A DNA stretch of 12,663 nucleotides from NCBI GenBank assembly GCA_022843645.1, contig JALHNF010000016.1, forward strand, positions 1 through 12,663, given 5' to 3'. The notes beneath the pieces were generated by a model, which did not search any database, was not told where the DNA came from, and saw nothing but the letters and a program-made list of their open reading frames with translations. The translations under genes and the position numbers were made by a program. Positions 1-6,663 of this stretch are shown in pieces. This DNA comes from Minisyncoccota bacterium (GTDB lineage: Bacteria; Patescibacteriota; Minisyncoccia; Phycocordibacterales; UBA5272). Position 1 is the stretch's first letter. Every line of letters begins with the position of its first letter.

Positions 1-93
1 TTTGTCTCCAAGATCATGTGTATCATCTATGTCTGTGTACACAACATCAATTATTTGTTTTGACCTATTTGTAAGCGTTGATCGTATTTCCAT
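1..93 (-). CDS. Hypothetical protein, N-terminal 31 codons only (runs off the left edge)
   Basis: An ATG at 93-91 opens a frame with no stop up to the window edge. It reads MEIRSTLTNRSKQIIDVVY and then TDIDDTHDLGDK, a polar, acidic start with no signal peptide or membrane segment. I do not recognise the family from so short a piece. The support for a real gene is its promoter: an extended -10 (TGCTAGAAT) on the same strand ends seven bases before the ATG, the same arrangement seen at several better supported genes here. There is no Shine-Dalgarno sequence. The neighbour gene at 279-836 lies upstream on the same strand but is separated by a strong terminator, so this gene is probably transcribed on its own. 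Confidence 0.5.
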   Translation of the reverse strand, partial: MEIRSTLTNRSKQIIDVVYTDIDDTHDLGDK

Positions 94-100
94 AGTACAA

Positions 101-109
101 ATTCTAGCA
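101..109 (-). promoter_or_regulatory. Extended -10 promoter, probably leaderless, for the partial gene at 1-93
   Basis: On the minus strand the sequence is TGC-TAGAAT, a TGn extension plus a five-of-six match to TATAAT. The hexamer ends at 101 and the ATG starts at 93, so a start site about seven bases downstream would fall at or next to the ATG. A second TAGAAT lies 46 bases upstream (147-152) with similar flanks (TAGAATTT...GTAC in both). No convincing -35 was found. Confidence 0.45.
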
Positions 110-218
110 CTGTTTATAACAAGAAGGGCACGAGTGGTACAATTAAATTCTAAAGCAGAATAGTTTGATGATTTTGAGAGCAAATATCCTTGTACCTACT
201 GCGTCAAGTCGTTAAACT

Positions 219-263
219 CAAATAAAAAACACGCTAACGAAAAGTATGTCTTTCGTTAGCGTG
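219..263 (-). terminator. Intrinsic terminator of the P-loop kinase gene
   Basis: Bases 230-242 (CACGCTAACGAAA) pair perfectly with 251-263 (TTTCGTTAGCGTG), a 13-bp stem with an 8-base loop. Read on the minus strand the stem is followed directly by TTTTTTATTTGA (229 down to 218). It lies 15 bases past the TAG stop of the gene at 279-836. The other direction has no U-run, so it acts on the minus strand only. Confidence 0.88.
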
Positions 264-278
264 TAGAGAGTTGATGAG

Positions 279-836
279 CTAAAGCACAACTATAGGATCC
301 AACGGATTAATTCTTATCACCTGGTCGAAACCATCAGAATCTATCTCTGTCGCAAATTGATGAAACAGTCCGTGGTCGCGAGACGGCGTACTTTCAGTAA
401 AGAAGAGCGTCCCTTTAGGATGCGAGCCTTTCATCTCACTCGCTTTCGCTGTTAGTGGTTTCTTCCAGAACCACTCATTGACCAGCTCAACGGGTGTCGT
501 AAAATACAACGCAACAACTTTCGACGCTCCATATTCACGTAACTTTGCTACTAGACGCCGCCTCTCAGAACTTCTGCCAGTCCAACAATCAAGGACAAGT
601 TTGAGATTTGTTTGGGTCGACAACTTGCGACGGAGTAAGCGCAAAAGAACCGCGATAACGATAGAAAAGCTTTGTTCGTAAAGACCAAGATGAACTGAGC
701 CAAAAAGTCGCATTAATATTTCATCACGACTAATAGGCGATATCCCGACTTGGTCAGCTAGTATCTTTTTTAGGTACTCACTTTTACCAGATCCTCGTGG
801 GCCGACTAACAAAAAAACTACATTATTGTTTTCCAT
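279..836 (-). CDS. P-loop (AAA_33 / polynucleotide kinase-like) predicted kinase
   Basis: A 185-residue soluble protein with a Walker A motif GPRGSGKS at residues 12-19. It is followed by SRDEILMRL (36-44), where Asp38 matches the position of the acidic residue in the NRDD motif of T4 polynucleotide kinase. LVLDCWTGRSSERRRL (80-95) corresponds to the kinase stretch in which an Asp and, a little later, an ERR motif precede a helix. This order is that of small ATP-dependent kinases that phosphorylate nucleic acid 5' ends, nucleosides, sugars or, in zeta toxins, UDP-sugars. The usual Asn after the Asp is replaced (DCW instead of DTN), and the substrate cannot be told. It has no signal peptide or membrane helix and is an isolated transcription unit with its own promoter and terminator. 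Only a weak AAGG lies ten bases before the ATG. Confidence 0.75.
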   Translation of the reverse strand: MENNNVVFLLVGPRGSGKSEYLKKILADQVGISPISRDEILMRLFGSVHLGLYEQSFSIVIAVLLRLLRRKLSTQTNLKLVLDCWTGRSSERRRLVAKLREYGASKVVALYFTTPVELVNEWFWKKPLTAKASEMKGSHPKGTLFFTESTPSRDHGLFHQFATEIDSDGFDQVIRINPLDPIVVL

Positions 837-868
837 GGCTTGATGGCCTTGGCGTTGAGGGACAACCT

Positions 869-897
869 ACTGTACGATACTCACATGACTGAGTCAA
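869..897 (-). promoter_or_regulatory. Classical -35/-10 promoter of the P-loop kinase gene
   Basis: On the minus strand TTGACT (897-892), a 17-base spacer and TACAGT (874-869) form a sigma-70-type promoter. The predicted start near 862 leaves about 25 bases of leader before the ATG at 836. The -35 lies inside an 11-base inverted repeat, TGACTGAGTCA (886-896), that could be a repressor site. This promoter has a -35 and no TGn extension, unlike most others in the window. Confidence 0.5.
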
Positions 898-943
898 GCT
901 GTTGCTCGATCATATATTAGCTGGAAGCGGCAAGCACCATACC

Positions 944-957
944 TACCATGGTATAAT
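944..957 (+). promoter_or_regulatory. Extended -10 promoter overlapping a 10-bp palindrome, for the gene at 964
   Basis: TGG-TATAAT at 949-957 is a TGn extension with a perfect -10 hexamer. The ATG follows after six bases (958-963), so the transcript should begin at or beside the start codon. The palindrome TACCATGGTA (944-953) covers the TG element and half of the hexamer, a place where a bound protein would block RNA polymerase. There is no Shine-Dalgarno sequence. Confidence 0.6.
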
Positions 958-963
958 TTACAA

Positions 964-1284
964 ATGCAAAAAGAAATCACGAGGCAAGCATTCGTAAACG
1001 CAGGGCTCACAGCCCTCTATATTGCATTTGTTGCTTCATTTCTTTTTTACGTGCCACCGATCTTTCTTGGCAACAAGCCCGACACGGTATTTGCGCCGAT
1101 TGTGATGCTCATGCTTTTTGTATTCTCTGCAGCAATAACAGCGTCACTTATGCTCGGAAAGCCAATACTCTGGTACATAGACGGAAAGAAAAGAGAGGCG
1201 GTGCAACTACTCTTTTCTACCCTCCTCTTTTTCTTTTGCATTATACTTCTTGCTTTCACGGTATCTATATTAGCGAGTAGATAA
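964..1284 (+). CDS. Small integral membrane protein, three predicted helices, unknown function
   Basis: The 106-residue product is mostly hydrophobic. Likely membrane segments lie at about residues 13-34, 43-64 and 78-103, with a short polar loop GKKREA near residues 73-78 that is probably cytoplasmic by the positive-inside rule. I recognise no domain. The ATG is placed by the extended -10 six bases upstream, and there is no in-frame alternative with better support. The MFS transporter gene starts 51 bases downstream on the same strand without a promoter that I can see, so the two are probably co-transcribed and this protein may be a partner or simply a neighbour of the transporter. The length is typical of small lineage-specific membrane proteins. 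Confidence 0.7.
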   Translation: MQKEITRQAFVNAGLTALYIAFVASFLFYVPPIFLGNKPDTVFAPIVMLMLFVFSAAITASLMLGKPILWYIDGKKREAVQLLFSTLLFFFCIILLAFTVSILASR

Positions 1285-1335
1285 AGTATCCATTGAGTAA
1301 GCCTTTACAAAAAATCTCAGCGTACTCACACGCAT

Positions 1336-2640
1336 ATGCCTGCACAAAAAACTTTTTATCACATTGCGGCCAACAACCTTGTTGCGTCGCTTGCAAACGG
1401 ACTCGTTTGGTTTGGGCTTACTTTTTGTATATTTTTGCAGACAGAGTCCGTACTTGCAACATCGCTTCTTGCAGGAACATTTGCCATTGCAAATACCCTC
1501 TCGGCATTTCTATTTGGCAAAATAGTTGACCACAACTTTAAAAAGAGAGTGCTTCTCTTTTCAAGCATTATTTCTCTGCTATGTTTTGTGCTTGCATACG
1601 GAATGTTCATAGGCTACTCACTTGCTACCCTTTCGAGCATACAGTCATATCCACTTTGGATAATGATTGCCGTTTCCCTTGTTGGCGTGGTTGCCGGAAA
1701 TATGAGAAATATTGCCCTTACCACAATTGTAAGTATTTTATTTCCCAAACAAGAAGATAGGGCAAAAGCAAATGGTGTGGTAGGAACAATAAACGGAGTA
1801 TCATTTATGCTCACTTCAATTATAAGCGGGCTTATTATCGGATTTCTCGGTGTTGAAGCCATGTTCTTTGTAAGTATTGTCGCGACACTTCTTGTCCTCA
1901 TACACACAGCAAGTATACATTTTGAGCAAGACAGAAAAAGCGAATCTCAAAAAGAGACTGCGGGCCATGAAAGCAACCTTTCTACAATACAATACATAAC
2001 CCAAAGAAAAGGTTTCTGGACACTTATCTTCTTCACAACATTCAACAACTTCCTCGGAGGGGTGTTTATGGCACTTATGGACGCTTATGGCCTTTCTCTT
2101 GTTTCGGTAAGTGCATGGGGCGTACTTCTTGGAGTTGTCAGCCTTGCGTTTATTTGTGGAGGCCTTATTGTTGCTCGTTTCGGCCTCGGCAAAAACCCTC
2201 TGCGCACAATGCTTTTAGTGAATATCATCATTTGGATATCTGTGATTGTTTTCCCGATACAGCCGTCGGTGATCCTTCTTTTATGTGGTATGTGGACATG
2301 GATGATGCTTGCGCCAATCGTAGAAGCTTCAGAGCAAACAGTGATACAAAAAATAGTCCCAATAGAGCGACAAGGGCGCGTGGTCGGGCTTGCACAAAGT
2401 ATCGAGTTTTCGGCTACACCATTCACAGCGTTTATCATAGGGCCTTTAGCACAGTTTTTCTTTGTACCACTTATGACAAACGGCGCCGGCGCAACACTTA
2501 TTGGGTCTTGGTTTGGAACAGGGCTCAATAGAGGAATAGCGATTATTTTTATACTTGCGGGAATTATCGGGCTTGTCACAGCGCTTTTGGCCTTTAAGTC
2601 TCGATCTTATAAAAGTCTTTCTGAGGAATACGCCAGATGA
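1336..2640 (+). CDS. Major facilitator superfamily transporter (MFS_3 / drug-efflux-like)
   Basis: A 434-residue protein with about 11-12 hydrophobic segments in two halves, separated by a charged cytoplasmic loop at about residues 194-222 (EQDRKSESQKETAG). Loop 2-3 holds a version of MFS motif A, GKIVDHNFKKRVLL (61-74), with the conserved Gly, Asp and basic residues. EDRAKANGVVGTINGVSFML (140-159) and a later ERQGRVVGL match the pattern of the MFS_3 / macrolide-efflux and EntS-type exporters, which use the proton gradient. The substrate cannot be read from sequence. The upstream frame is closed by a TGA at 1294-1296 and no other ATG, GTG or TTG fits, so the ATG at 1336 is the start. There is no Shine-Dalgarno. 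It probably shares a transcript with the small membrane protein upstream and ends with TGA. Confidence 0.87.
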   Translation: MPAQKTFYHIAANNLVASLANGLVWFGLTFCIFLQTESVLATSLLAGTFAIANTLSAFLFGKIVDHNFKKRVLLFSSIISLLCFVLAYGMFIGYSLATLSSIQSYPLWIMIAVSLVGVVAGNMRNIALTTIVSILFPKQEDRAKANGVVGTINGVSFMLTSIISGLIIGFLGVEAMFFVSIVATLLVLIHTASIHFEQDRKSESQKETAGHESNLSTIQYITQRKGFWTLIFFTTFNNFLGGVFMALMDAYGLSLVSVSAWGVLLGVVSLAFICGGLIVARFGLGKNPLRTMLLVNIIIWISVIVFPIQPSVILLLCGMWTWMMLAPIVEASEQTVIQKIVPIERQGRVVGLAQSIEFSATPFTAFIIGPLAQFFFVPLMTNGAGATLIGSWFGTGLNRGIAIIFILAGIIGLVTALLAFKSRSYKSLSEEYAR

Positions 2641-2646
2641 AGTGTG

Positions 2647-2682
2647 TATAATCAGCGACACCCAGTTTCTTGATGTTAAAAT
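2647..2682 (+). promoter_or_regulatory. Tandem -10 boxes upstream of the DUF1801 gene
   Basis: TGT-TAAAAT (2674-2682) is an extended -10 whose hexamer ends 15 bases before the ATG at 2698. A second, perfect TATAAT lies at 2647-2652, immediately after the end of the MFS gene. Either could start the DUF1801-DUF1905 transcript. I saw no hairpin terminator between the MFS gene and these boxes, so read-through from upstream is also possible. Confidence 0.4.
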
Positions 2683-2697
2683 ATACAGATAAGCACT

Positions 2698-3123
2698 ATG
2701 GCAGAACTGAAGACACGAGTTACAAATAAAAGCGTTGCGGCATTTATTAAAACTGTCGAAGACAAAGTTAAACGCTCAGACAGCGAAGTCCTTGTAAAGC
2801 TTTTTGAAAAAGTAACAAAAGAAAAAGCAAAATTGTGGGGTACAAGCATGATCGGATTTGGTATGTATCACTATGAGTCAACAAAAAGTGCTCAAAAAGG
2901 AGACTGGCCACTAACCGCCTTTTCGCCTCGCAAACAAAACCTCACCATATACCTCATGTGCGGCTGTAAAGAATACACTGATCTCTTGGCAAAACTTGGC
3001 AAGCACAAAACAAGTGGCTCATGTGTGTACATTAAAAAACTTGCTGATGTAGACATAGGTGTACTAGAGCAGATCATCAAGAGATCTTTTGCTGACATGA
3101 AGCGAAAGTATTTAAAAAAGTAG
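2698..3123 (+). CDS. DUF1801 domain protein (YdhG-like)
   Basis: A 141-residue soluble protein that carries the DUF1801 hallmarks in order: KLWGTSMIGFGMYHYES at about residues 45-61, FSPRKQNLTIYLMCGC at about 75-90, then a LAKLGKHKTSGSCVYIKKL stretch at about 97-115 and DVDIGVLEQII near 118-128. The fold is a small alpha/beta domain. Its biochemical role is not established in any organism I know, although domain fusions in other bacteria have suggested iron or small-molecule binding. The length is typical for the single-domain form. The DUF1905 gene follows after 16 bases and is probably co-transcribed. The start is chosen on the ATG just after an extended -10, and there is no Shine-Dalgarno. 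Confidence 0.88.
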   Translation: MAELKTRVTNKSVAAFIKTVEDKVKRSDSEVLVKLFEKVTKEKAKLWGTSMIGFGMYHYESTKSAQKGDWPLTAFSPRKQNLTIYLMCGCKEYTDLLAKLGKHKTSGSCVYIKKLADVDIGVLEQIIKRSFADMKRKYLKK

Positions 3124-3139
3124 CACGTGAGAATTACGT

Positions 3140-3436
3140 ATGCCTAAAGTTGTATATACCGAAAAAGCAATTGTAGAAATATTTCCTCAGAAAGGCGGCT
3201 GGACGTTTGTACGAGTCCCTGTGAAATACTCTCACATGTTTCAAGATATCGCCTCAAAAGAACGTGGCCTTGTGGCTATTACCGCATGTGTAGGCAAAGA
3301 AACATGGAATACTTCTCTCCTTCCTATGGGAGACAAAACACATTTCATTGCCCTACCAGCAAAGGTGCGCGCAAAAGAAAAGATCTTAGCTGGACAAAAA
3401 GTCACTGTATCGTTTTTTCTTAGAAATCGCTGGTGA
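3140..3436 (+). CDS. DUF1905 domain protein
   Basis: A 98-residue beta-rich protein. GGWTFVRVPVKY at about residues 18-29, a CVGKETWNTSLLPMGDK stretch at about 50-66 and a basic AKVRAKEKILAGQKVTVSF end match DUF1905, a small beta-barrel family. The domain is found alone or fused to YdeI/OmdA-type domains in other bacteria; its function is unknown. The usual NG before the conserved Trp is KE here. It follows the DUF1801 gene by 16 bases and is probably on the same mRNA. There is no clear Shine-Dalgarno (GTGAGAATTACGT precedes the ATG) and no promoter in the gap. The stop is TGA. Confidence 0.8.
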   Translation: MPKVVYTEKAIVEIFPQKGGWTFVRVPVKYSHMFQDIASKERGLVAITACVGKETWNTSLLPMGDKTHFIALPAKVRAKEKILAGQKVTVSFFLRNRW

Positions 3437-3471
3437 CACTTACCTCTTGTAAGTCTCGAACAAACGGGATG

Positions 3472-3505
3472 ATAAGACATGCAATGAGTCTCTTATTGGT
3501 GTAAT
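3472..3505 (+). promoter_or_regulatory. Extended -10 preceded by a small hairpin, before the nitroreductase gene
   Basis: TGG-TGTAAT (3497-3505) is an extended -10 with a five-of-six hexamer; the ATG lies at 3515, nine bases after it. Just upstream ATAAGA (3472-3477) and TCTTAT (3491-3496) form an inverted repeat around 13 bases that could be an operator. An AAGG sits only three bases before the ATG, too close for a normal ribosome binding site. Confidence 0.35.
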
Positions 3506-3514
3506 CTAAGGAAT

Positions 3515-4147
3515 ATGGAAAGAAACATCATTGAAGCACTCAGCCACCGCTATGCAGTGCAAGTATTTGACACACAAAAAAAGATCCCTGAAGAGCACCT
3601 CCGCCTCATACTCGAAAGCGCACGCCTGAGCCCAAGCTCTCTTGGCCTTGAGCCATGGAAATTTCTTGTTGTTCAAGACACAGATCTCCGCACACGTCTT
3701 CGTGAAGTGTCTTTTAATCAGGCAAAAGTGACAGATGCATCGGAGCTCATCATCATCTGCTACCGCACTGACCATGAACACATGCTGCAAGAACGCCTCG
3801 CAAGAACTGCTGAGACTCAACACCAGCCAATCGAAATGCTGGCAGGGCTACGAAGTGTTATCGAGAACGGTATTAAAGAAAAAGTAGAGGCTGGCACATA
3901 CGCACAATGGGCAAAAGCACAAACGTACATTCCTCTTGGCATCATGATAGAGACAGCATCGCTTCTTGGTATTGATACCGGGCCTATGGAAGGTTTTGCC
4001 CCTCAGGCAGTCTCGGACATTTTGCACCTAGAAGAAAAACATCTTGCGCCAGCAACCATGCTTGCGCTTGGGTACCGTGGTGATGATCCATCGGCGCAGC
4101 GACCGAAAACGAGACGCGCAAGCGAAGATGTGATTGAGTATCTCTAA
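3515..4147 (+). CDS. NfsB-like FMN-dependent nitroreductase / NAD(P)H oxidoreductase
   Basis: The 210-residue protein matches the oxygen-insensitive nitroreductase (NfsB) family along its full length. HRYAVQVFD (11-19) is the FMN-phosphate binding start, ARLSPSSLGLEPWKFLVV (36-53) is the core SPSS..PW motif, LGIDTGPMEGF (151-161) is the flavin-stacking segment and YRGDDPSAQRPKTR (187-200) ends in the Lys and Arg that bind the FMN phosphate. Members are homodimers that transfer two electrons from NAD(P)H to quinones, nitroaromatics or dihydropteridines; the natural substrate here is not known. In a fermentative streamlined cell it may act in redox balance. It lies 78 bases after the DUF1905 gene and 47 bases before the ABC-F gene on the same strand, with its own possible promoter. 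Confidence 0.9.
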   Translation: MERNIIEALSHRYAVQVFDTQKKIPEEHLRLILESARLSPSSLGLEPWKFLVVQDTDLRTRLREVSFNQAKVTDASELIIICYRTDHEHMLQERLARTAETQHQPIEMLAGLRSVIENGIKEKVEAGTYAQWAKAQTYIPLGIMIETASLLGIDTGPMEGFAPQAVSDILHLEEKHLAPATMLALGYRGDDPSAQRPKTRRASEDVIEYL

Positions 4148-4194
4148 AACGTACATAGACTAAACAATAAATGTAAGGTAGAGTGTGTAATACT

Positions 4195-5646
4195 ATGGCA
4201 GCCGGAGAATCAATACTCCGCTTTGAAGAAGTATCTTTTGAATATGGACCTAAAAAACCAATATTGAAAGAAGTAAATTTTTCAATTAGACGCGGAACAA
4301 AGACAACGATCATGGGTCAGAATGGCGCTGGAAAAAGCACCCTTTTTCAGCTTATTTTAGGCGACCTCAAAGCAACCGAAGGCACGATCAATAAAAATAA
4401 AGATCTCTCTATTGCTATTTCTCGCCAAGTGATTCCTCGAGAATATCTTGAACTCACGGTTCGAGACTTTTTCCAAAAAAGTTTTGATAAAAAAGTATAC
4501 GCAATCGATCCAATGATCGAAAAGGCACTTGAAGTGGTAAACCTTCATGCTCCATTTGAACGTCTCATAAAAACATTTTCAGGTGGCCAACAAGCAAGGC
4601 TCCTACTTGCCTCTGCCCTCATTCAAGACCCTGACATTCTTCTTCTTGATGAGCCGACAAACAATCTCGACAAAACAGGTATTGAGCACCTAACTGACTT
4701 TCTCATCAAGTACGACAAAACATGTATTGTGATTTCTCACGATGCAGAATTTCTCAACGCATTCACCGATGGAGTCTTGTATCTCGATGTGCATACAAAA
4801 AAGATCGAGCAATATTCTGGCAATTACCACACCGTAGTTAAAGAAATTGCTGCTCGAATAGAACGAGAAAACAGAAAAAATGCGCAACTTGCAAAAGAAA
4901 TGCAAGCCAACAAAGACAAGATGAACTACTTTGCCATGAAAGGCGGCCAGATGCGTCTTGTGGCAAAAAAAATGCGTGACAAGGTTGCTGAAATGGAAGA
5001 AGAGATCGTTGATGTACGGAAAGAAGACAAGCCAATTAGACCTTTTTCTATTCCCTGCCAAGAAGACATCTCTGGTGAAATTATTTCTATTTCGTCTTTA
5101 ACCGTTATCAAAAACCACAAACCAACACAAAAGAGTATCGTACGCGAACTACGAAAAAACCAACATCTCCAGCTTACTGGTCCAAATGGTATTGGAAAGA
5201 CAACTCTCTTAGAGTCAATCGCAAATGGTACTGCGCAGGGAGTAAAAATAAACAAGGACATACATATCGGATACTATCGACAAGACTTTTCTAATCTTAA
5301 CTTTGAGCAAACCGCGCGTGAGTGTTTGCTTGAGGCAATGCAGGAACAAAATGAGCAAGCGATGCGTGGTCTTGCGGCCGGGTTTCAAATTACGGGAGAC
5401 ATTATTAATACGAAAATCAAAGACTTATCGGAGGGGCAAAAAGGTCTTGTTGCATTTGCACGGCTTGTGCTTCAAAAACCAGGGCTCCTTATTCTCGACG
5501 AACCCACAAACCACATCAACTTTCGCCACATTCCCGTAATCGCAAAAGCCCTCGACTCATACCAAGGCGCGATGATACTCGTGAGCCACGTACCAGAATT
5601 TGTACATCAAATTCGTATTGACGATATCTTGGATTTGGAGAAGTAA
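4195..5646 (+). CDS. ABC-F family ATPase (translation-associated, no membrane domain)
   Basis: A 483-residue protein with two nucleotide-binding domains. NBD1 has Walker A GQNGAGKST (41-49), signature FSGGQ (128-132), Walker B LLLDEPTNNLD (149-159) and H-loop His182. A charged helical linker (about 200-290) follows, as in ABC-F proteins that act on the ribosome. NBD2 has Walker A GPNGIGKTT (329-337), signature LSEGQ (411-415), LILDEPTN (432-439) and His465. There are no membrane helices, so it is not a transporter. NBD2 is unusual: the signature Gly is Glu, the common HLD after EPTN is HINF, and SHD is SHV. I chose the ATG at 4195; a GTG at 4183 in frame, preceded by TAAGG, would add four residues (MCNT). 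The stop TAA directly touches the dnaX stop on the other strand. Confidence 0.88.
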   Translation: MAAGESILRFEEVSFEYGPKKPILKEVNFSIRRGTKTTIMGQNGAGKSTLFQLILGDLKATEGTINKNKDLSIAISRQVIPREYLELTVRDFFQKSFDKKVYAIDPMIEKALEVVNLHAPFERLIKTFSGGQQARLLLASALIQDPDILLLDEPTNNLDKTGIEHLTDFLIKYDKTCIVISHDAEFLNAFTDGVLYLDVHTKKIEQYSGNYHTVVKEIAARIERENRKNAQLAKEMQANKDKMNYFAMKGGQMRLVAKKMRDKVAEMEEEIVDVRKEDKPIRPFSIPCQEDISGEIISISSLTVIKNHKPTQKSIVRELRKNQHLQLTGPNGIGKTTLLESIANGTAQGVKINKDIHIGYYRQDFSNLNFEQTARECLLEAMQEQNEQAMRGLAAGFQITGDIINTKIKDLSEGQKGLVAFARLVLQKPGLLILDEPTNHINFRHIPVIAKALDSYQGAMILVSHVPEFVHQIRIDDILDLEK

Positions 5647-6651
5647 TTAAAACAAAGTTTCAAGCCAAAGTTCAGGAAACGCGCTTTTTGAAAGATGTTG
5701 GTAGGCAATAAGGAGTGCCTCTAAATTTTTTGACGAAAAGCTTTTATTCTTTGCCAAAGCATCGAGTGTGTCTGTATACGTAGGCCCGTACTCACTCTCG
5801 AATTGTTTCTTGAGAGAGCCATCTATACGTAGCCGAAGTGCGTTACGAATAAGCGCAAGTGATTCTTGGAAAAAGAGATGCGCAGAGATTGATTGAGTAC
5901 GAACACGCTCAATCACCGCACGGCCATTCTTCTCGTCTTGCTCGACATATGCGGTCACAAAATCGATAATCAAAGACTCCTGAGGGGCGCCAGTTACTTT
6001 TTCCACTTCACTTCGAACAATCTTTTTGTCATTCGACACAAGAAACGCTTTTTCGAGCACAGAAAAAGTATCTCGATACGAGCCATTACCAAGAAGTGCA
6101 ACAAGGCGAGCAGCGTTCTTCTCTATTTCATACCCTTCTTTTTTTGCAACACGAAGCACTACCTCTTCTAATACTTGCTCAGTCGGATTTTTGAATGCAT
6201 ACACTTGGCACCGAGAAAGAATCGTTTCTGGAACTTTTTCTGGATCAGTTGTCGCAAGGATAAAAATGGCATGGGCTGGCGGCTCTTCGAGCGTCTTTAA
6301 AAGCGCATTGAATGCTTCTTTTGTGAGCATGTGCACTTCGTCGATGATATAGACTTTGTATTTTGAAAAATATGGTAATGTCCGTACCCCTTCACGTAAA
6401 GTTCGAATGTCATCGATTCCTCTATTTGAAGCCGCATCTATTTCATATACATCAGCCTGGTCTGTCTCTAAGGCATGTGCAAAAATACGAGCGACAGATG
6501 TCTTTCCTGTTCCGCGGCCTCCGCAAAAAAGATAGGCATGAGATACTGTGTTTGTAGTAATTGCTTTCTCTAAGAGCGGAACAATATGTTCCTGTCCGAT
6601 TACATCTTTAAATGCTCCTGGTCGATATGTACGATAGAGTGCTTGATACAT
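5647..6651 (-). CDS. dnaX: DNA polymerase III clamp-loader subunit gamma/tau, short form
   Basis: The 334-residue protein is the ATPase of the sliding-clamp loader. It begins ALYRTYRPGAFKDVIGQEHI (4-23), then Walker A GGRGTGKT (44-51), Walker B IIDEVHML (102-109) and the SRC motif (146-148) that supplies the arginine finger. The lid and collar domains follow to the C-terminus; no tau extension is present, compared with 430 to 640 residues in most bacteria. The four-cysteine zinc module normally inserted between Walker A and the EIDAASN motif is missing: only six residues separate ALE (60-62) from VYEIDAASN (68-76), and the only cysteines in this region are Cys43 and Cys148. It is the last gene of the serS operon, nine bases after dus, and has a possible internal leaderless promoter. 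The stop abuts the ABC-F stop. Confidence 0.95.
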   Translation of the reverse strand: MYQALYRTYRPGAFKDVIGQEHIVPLLEKAITTNTVSHAYLFCGGRGTGKTSVARIFAHALETDQADVYEIDAASNRGIDDIRTLREGVRTLPYFSKYKVYIIDEVHMLTKEAFNALLKTLEEPPAHAIFILATTDPEKVPETILSRCQVYAFKNPTEQVLEEVVLRVAKKEGYEIEKNAARLVALLGNGSYRDTFSVLEKAFLVSNDKKIVRSEVEKVTGAPQESLIIDFVTAYVEQDEKNGRAVIERVRTQSISAHLFFQESLALIRNALRLRIDGSLKKQFESEYGPTYTDTLDALAKNKSFSSKNLEALLIAYQHLSKSAFPELWLETLF

Positions 6652-6657
6652 ACGAGT

Positions 6658-6663
6658 ATTTTA
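6658..6663 (-). promoter_or_regulatory. Possible internal leaderless promoter of dnaX, overlapping the dus stop codon
   Basis: On the minus strand TAAAAT lies at 6663-6658, preceded by GTG and followed after six bases by the dnaX ATG. The first three bases, TAA, are the stop codon of dus. The spacing matches other probable leaderless starts in the window, and dnaX has no Shine-Dalgarno. Chance occurrence of an AT-rich hexamer at a stop codon cannot be excluded. Confidence 0.35.

Noticed and set aside
94..278. A further gene or small RNA in the left intergenic region.
   Set aside because: It holds a terminator and a promoter; no open frame or extra stable fold was seen.
1293..1529. An alternative 78-codon frame over the start of the MFS gene.
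   Set aside because: It overlaps the MFS frame, has no conserved pattern and uses a TTG start; it is a shadow frame.
3438..3454. Hairpin ACTTAC-CTCTT-GTAAGT just after the DUF1905 gene as a terminator.
   Set aside because: Only a 6-bp AT-rich stem and no T-run follows on either strand.
4183..4194. GTG at 4183 as the start of the ABC-F gene, with TAAGG four bases before it.
   Set aside because: It adds only four residues not expected before the conserved opening of the family, and the other core genes do not use Shine-Dalgarno sites. Kept as an alternative only.
5653..5680. Weak GTTTC/GAAAC stem followed by TTTGTTTT inside the end of dnaX as its terminator.
   Set aside because: Five base pairs with a 14-base loop is too weak to call; mentioned because no better terminator exists there.
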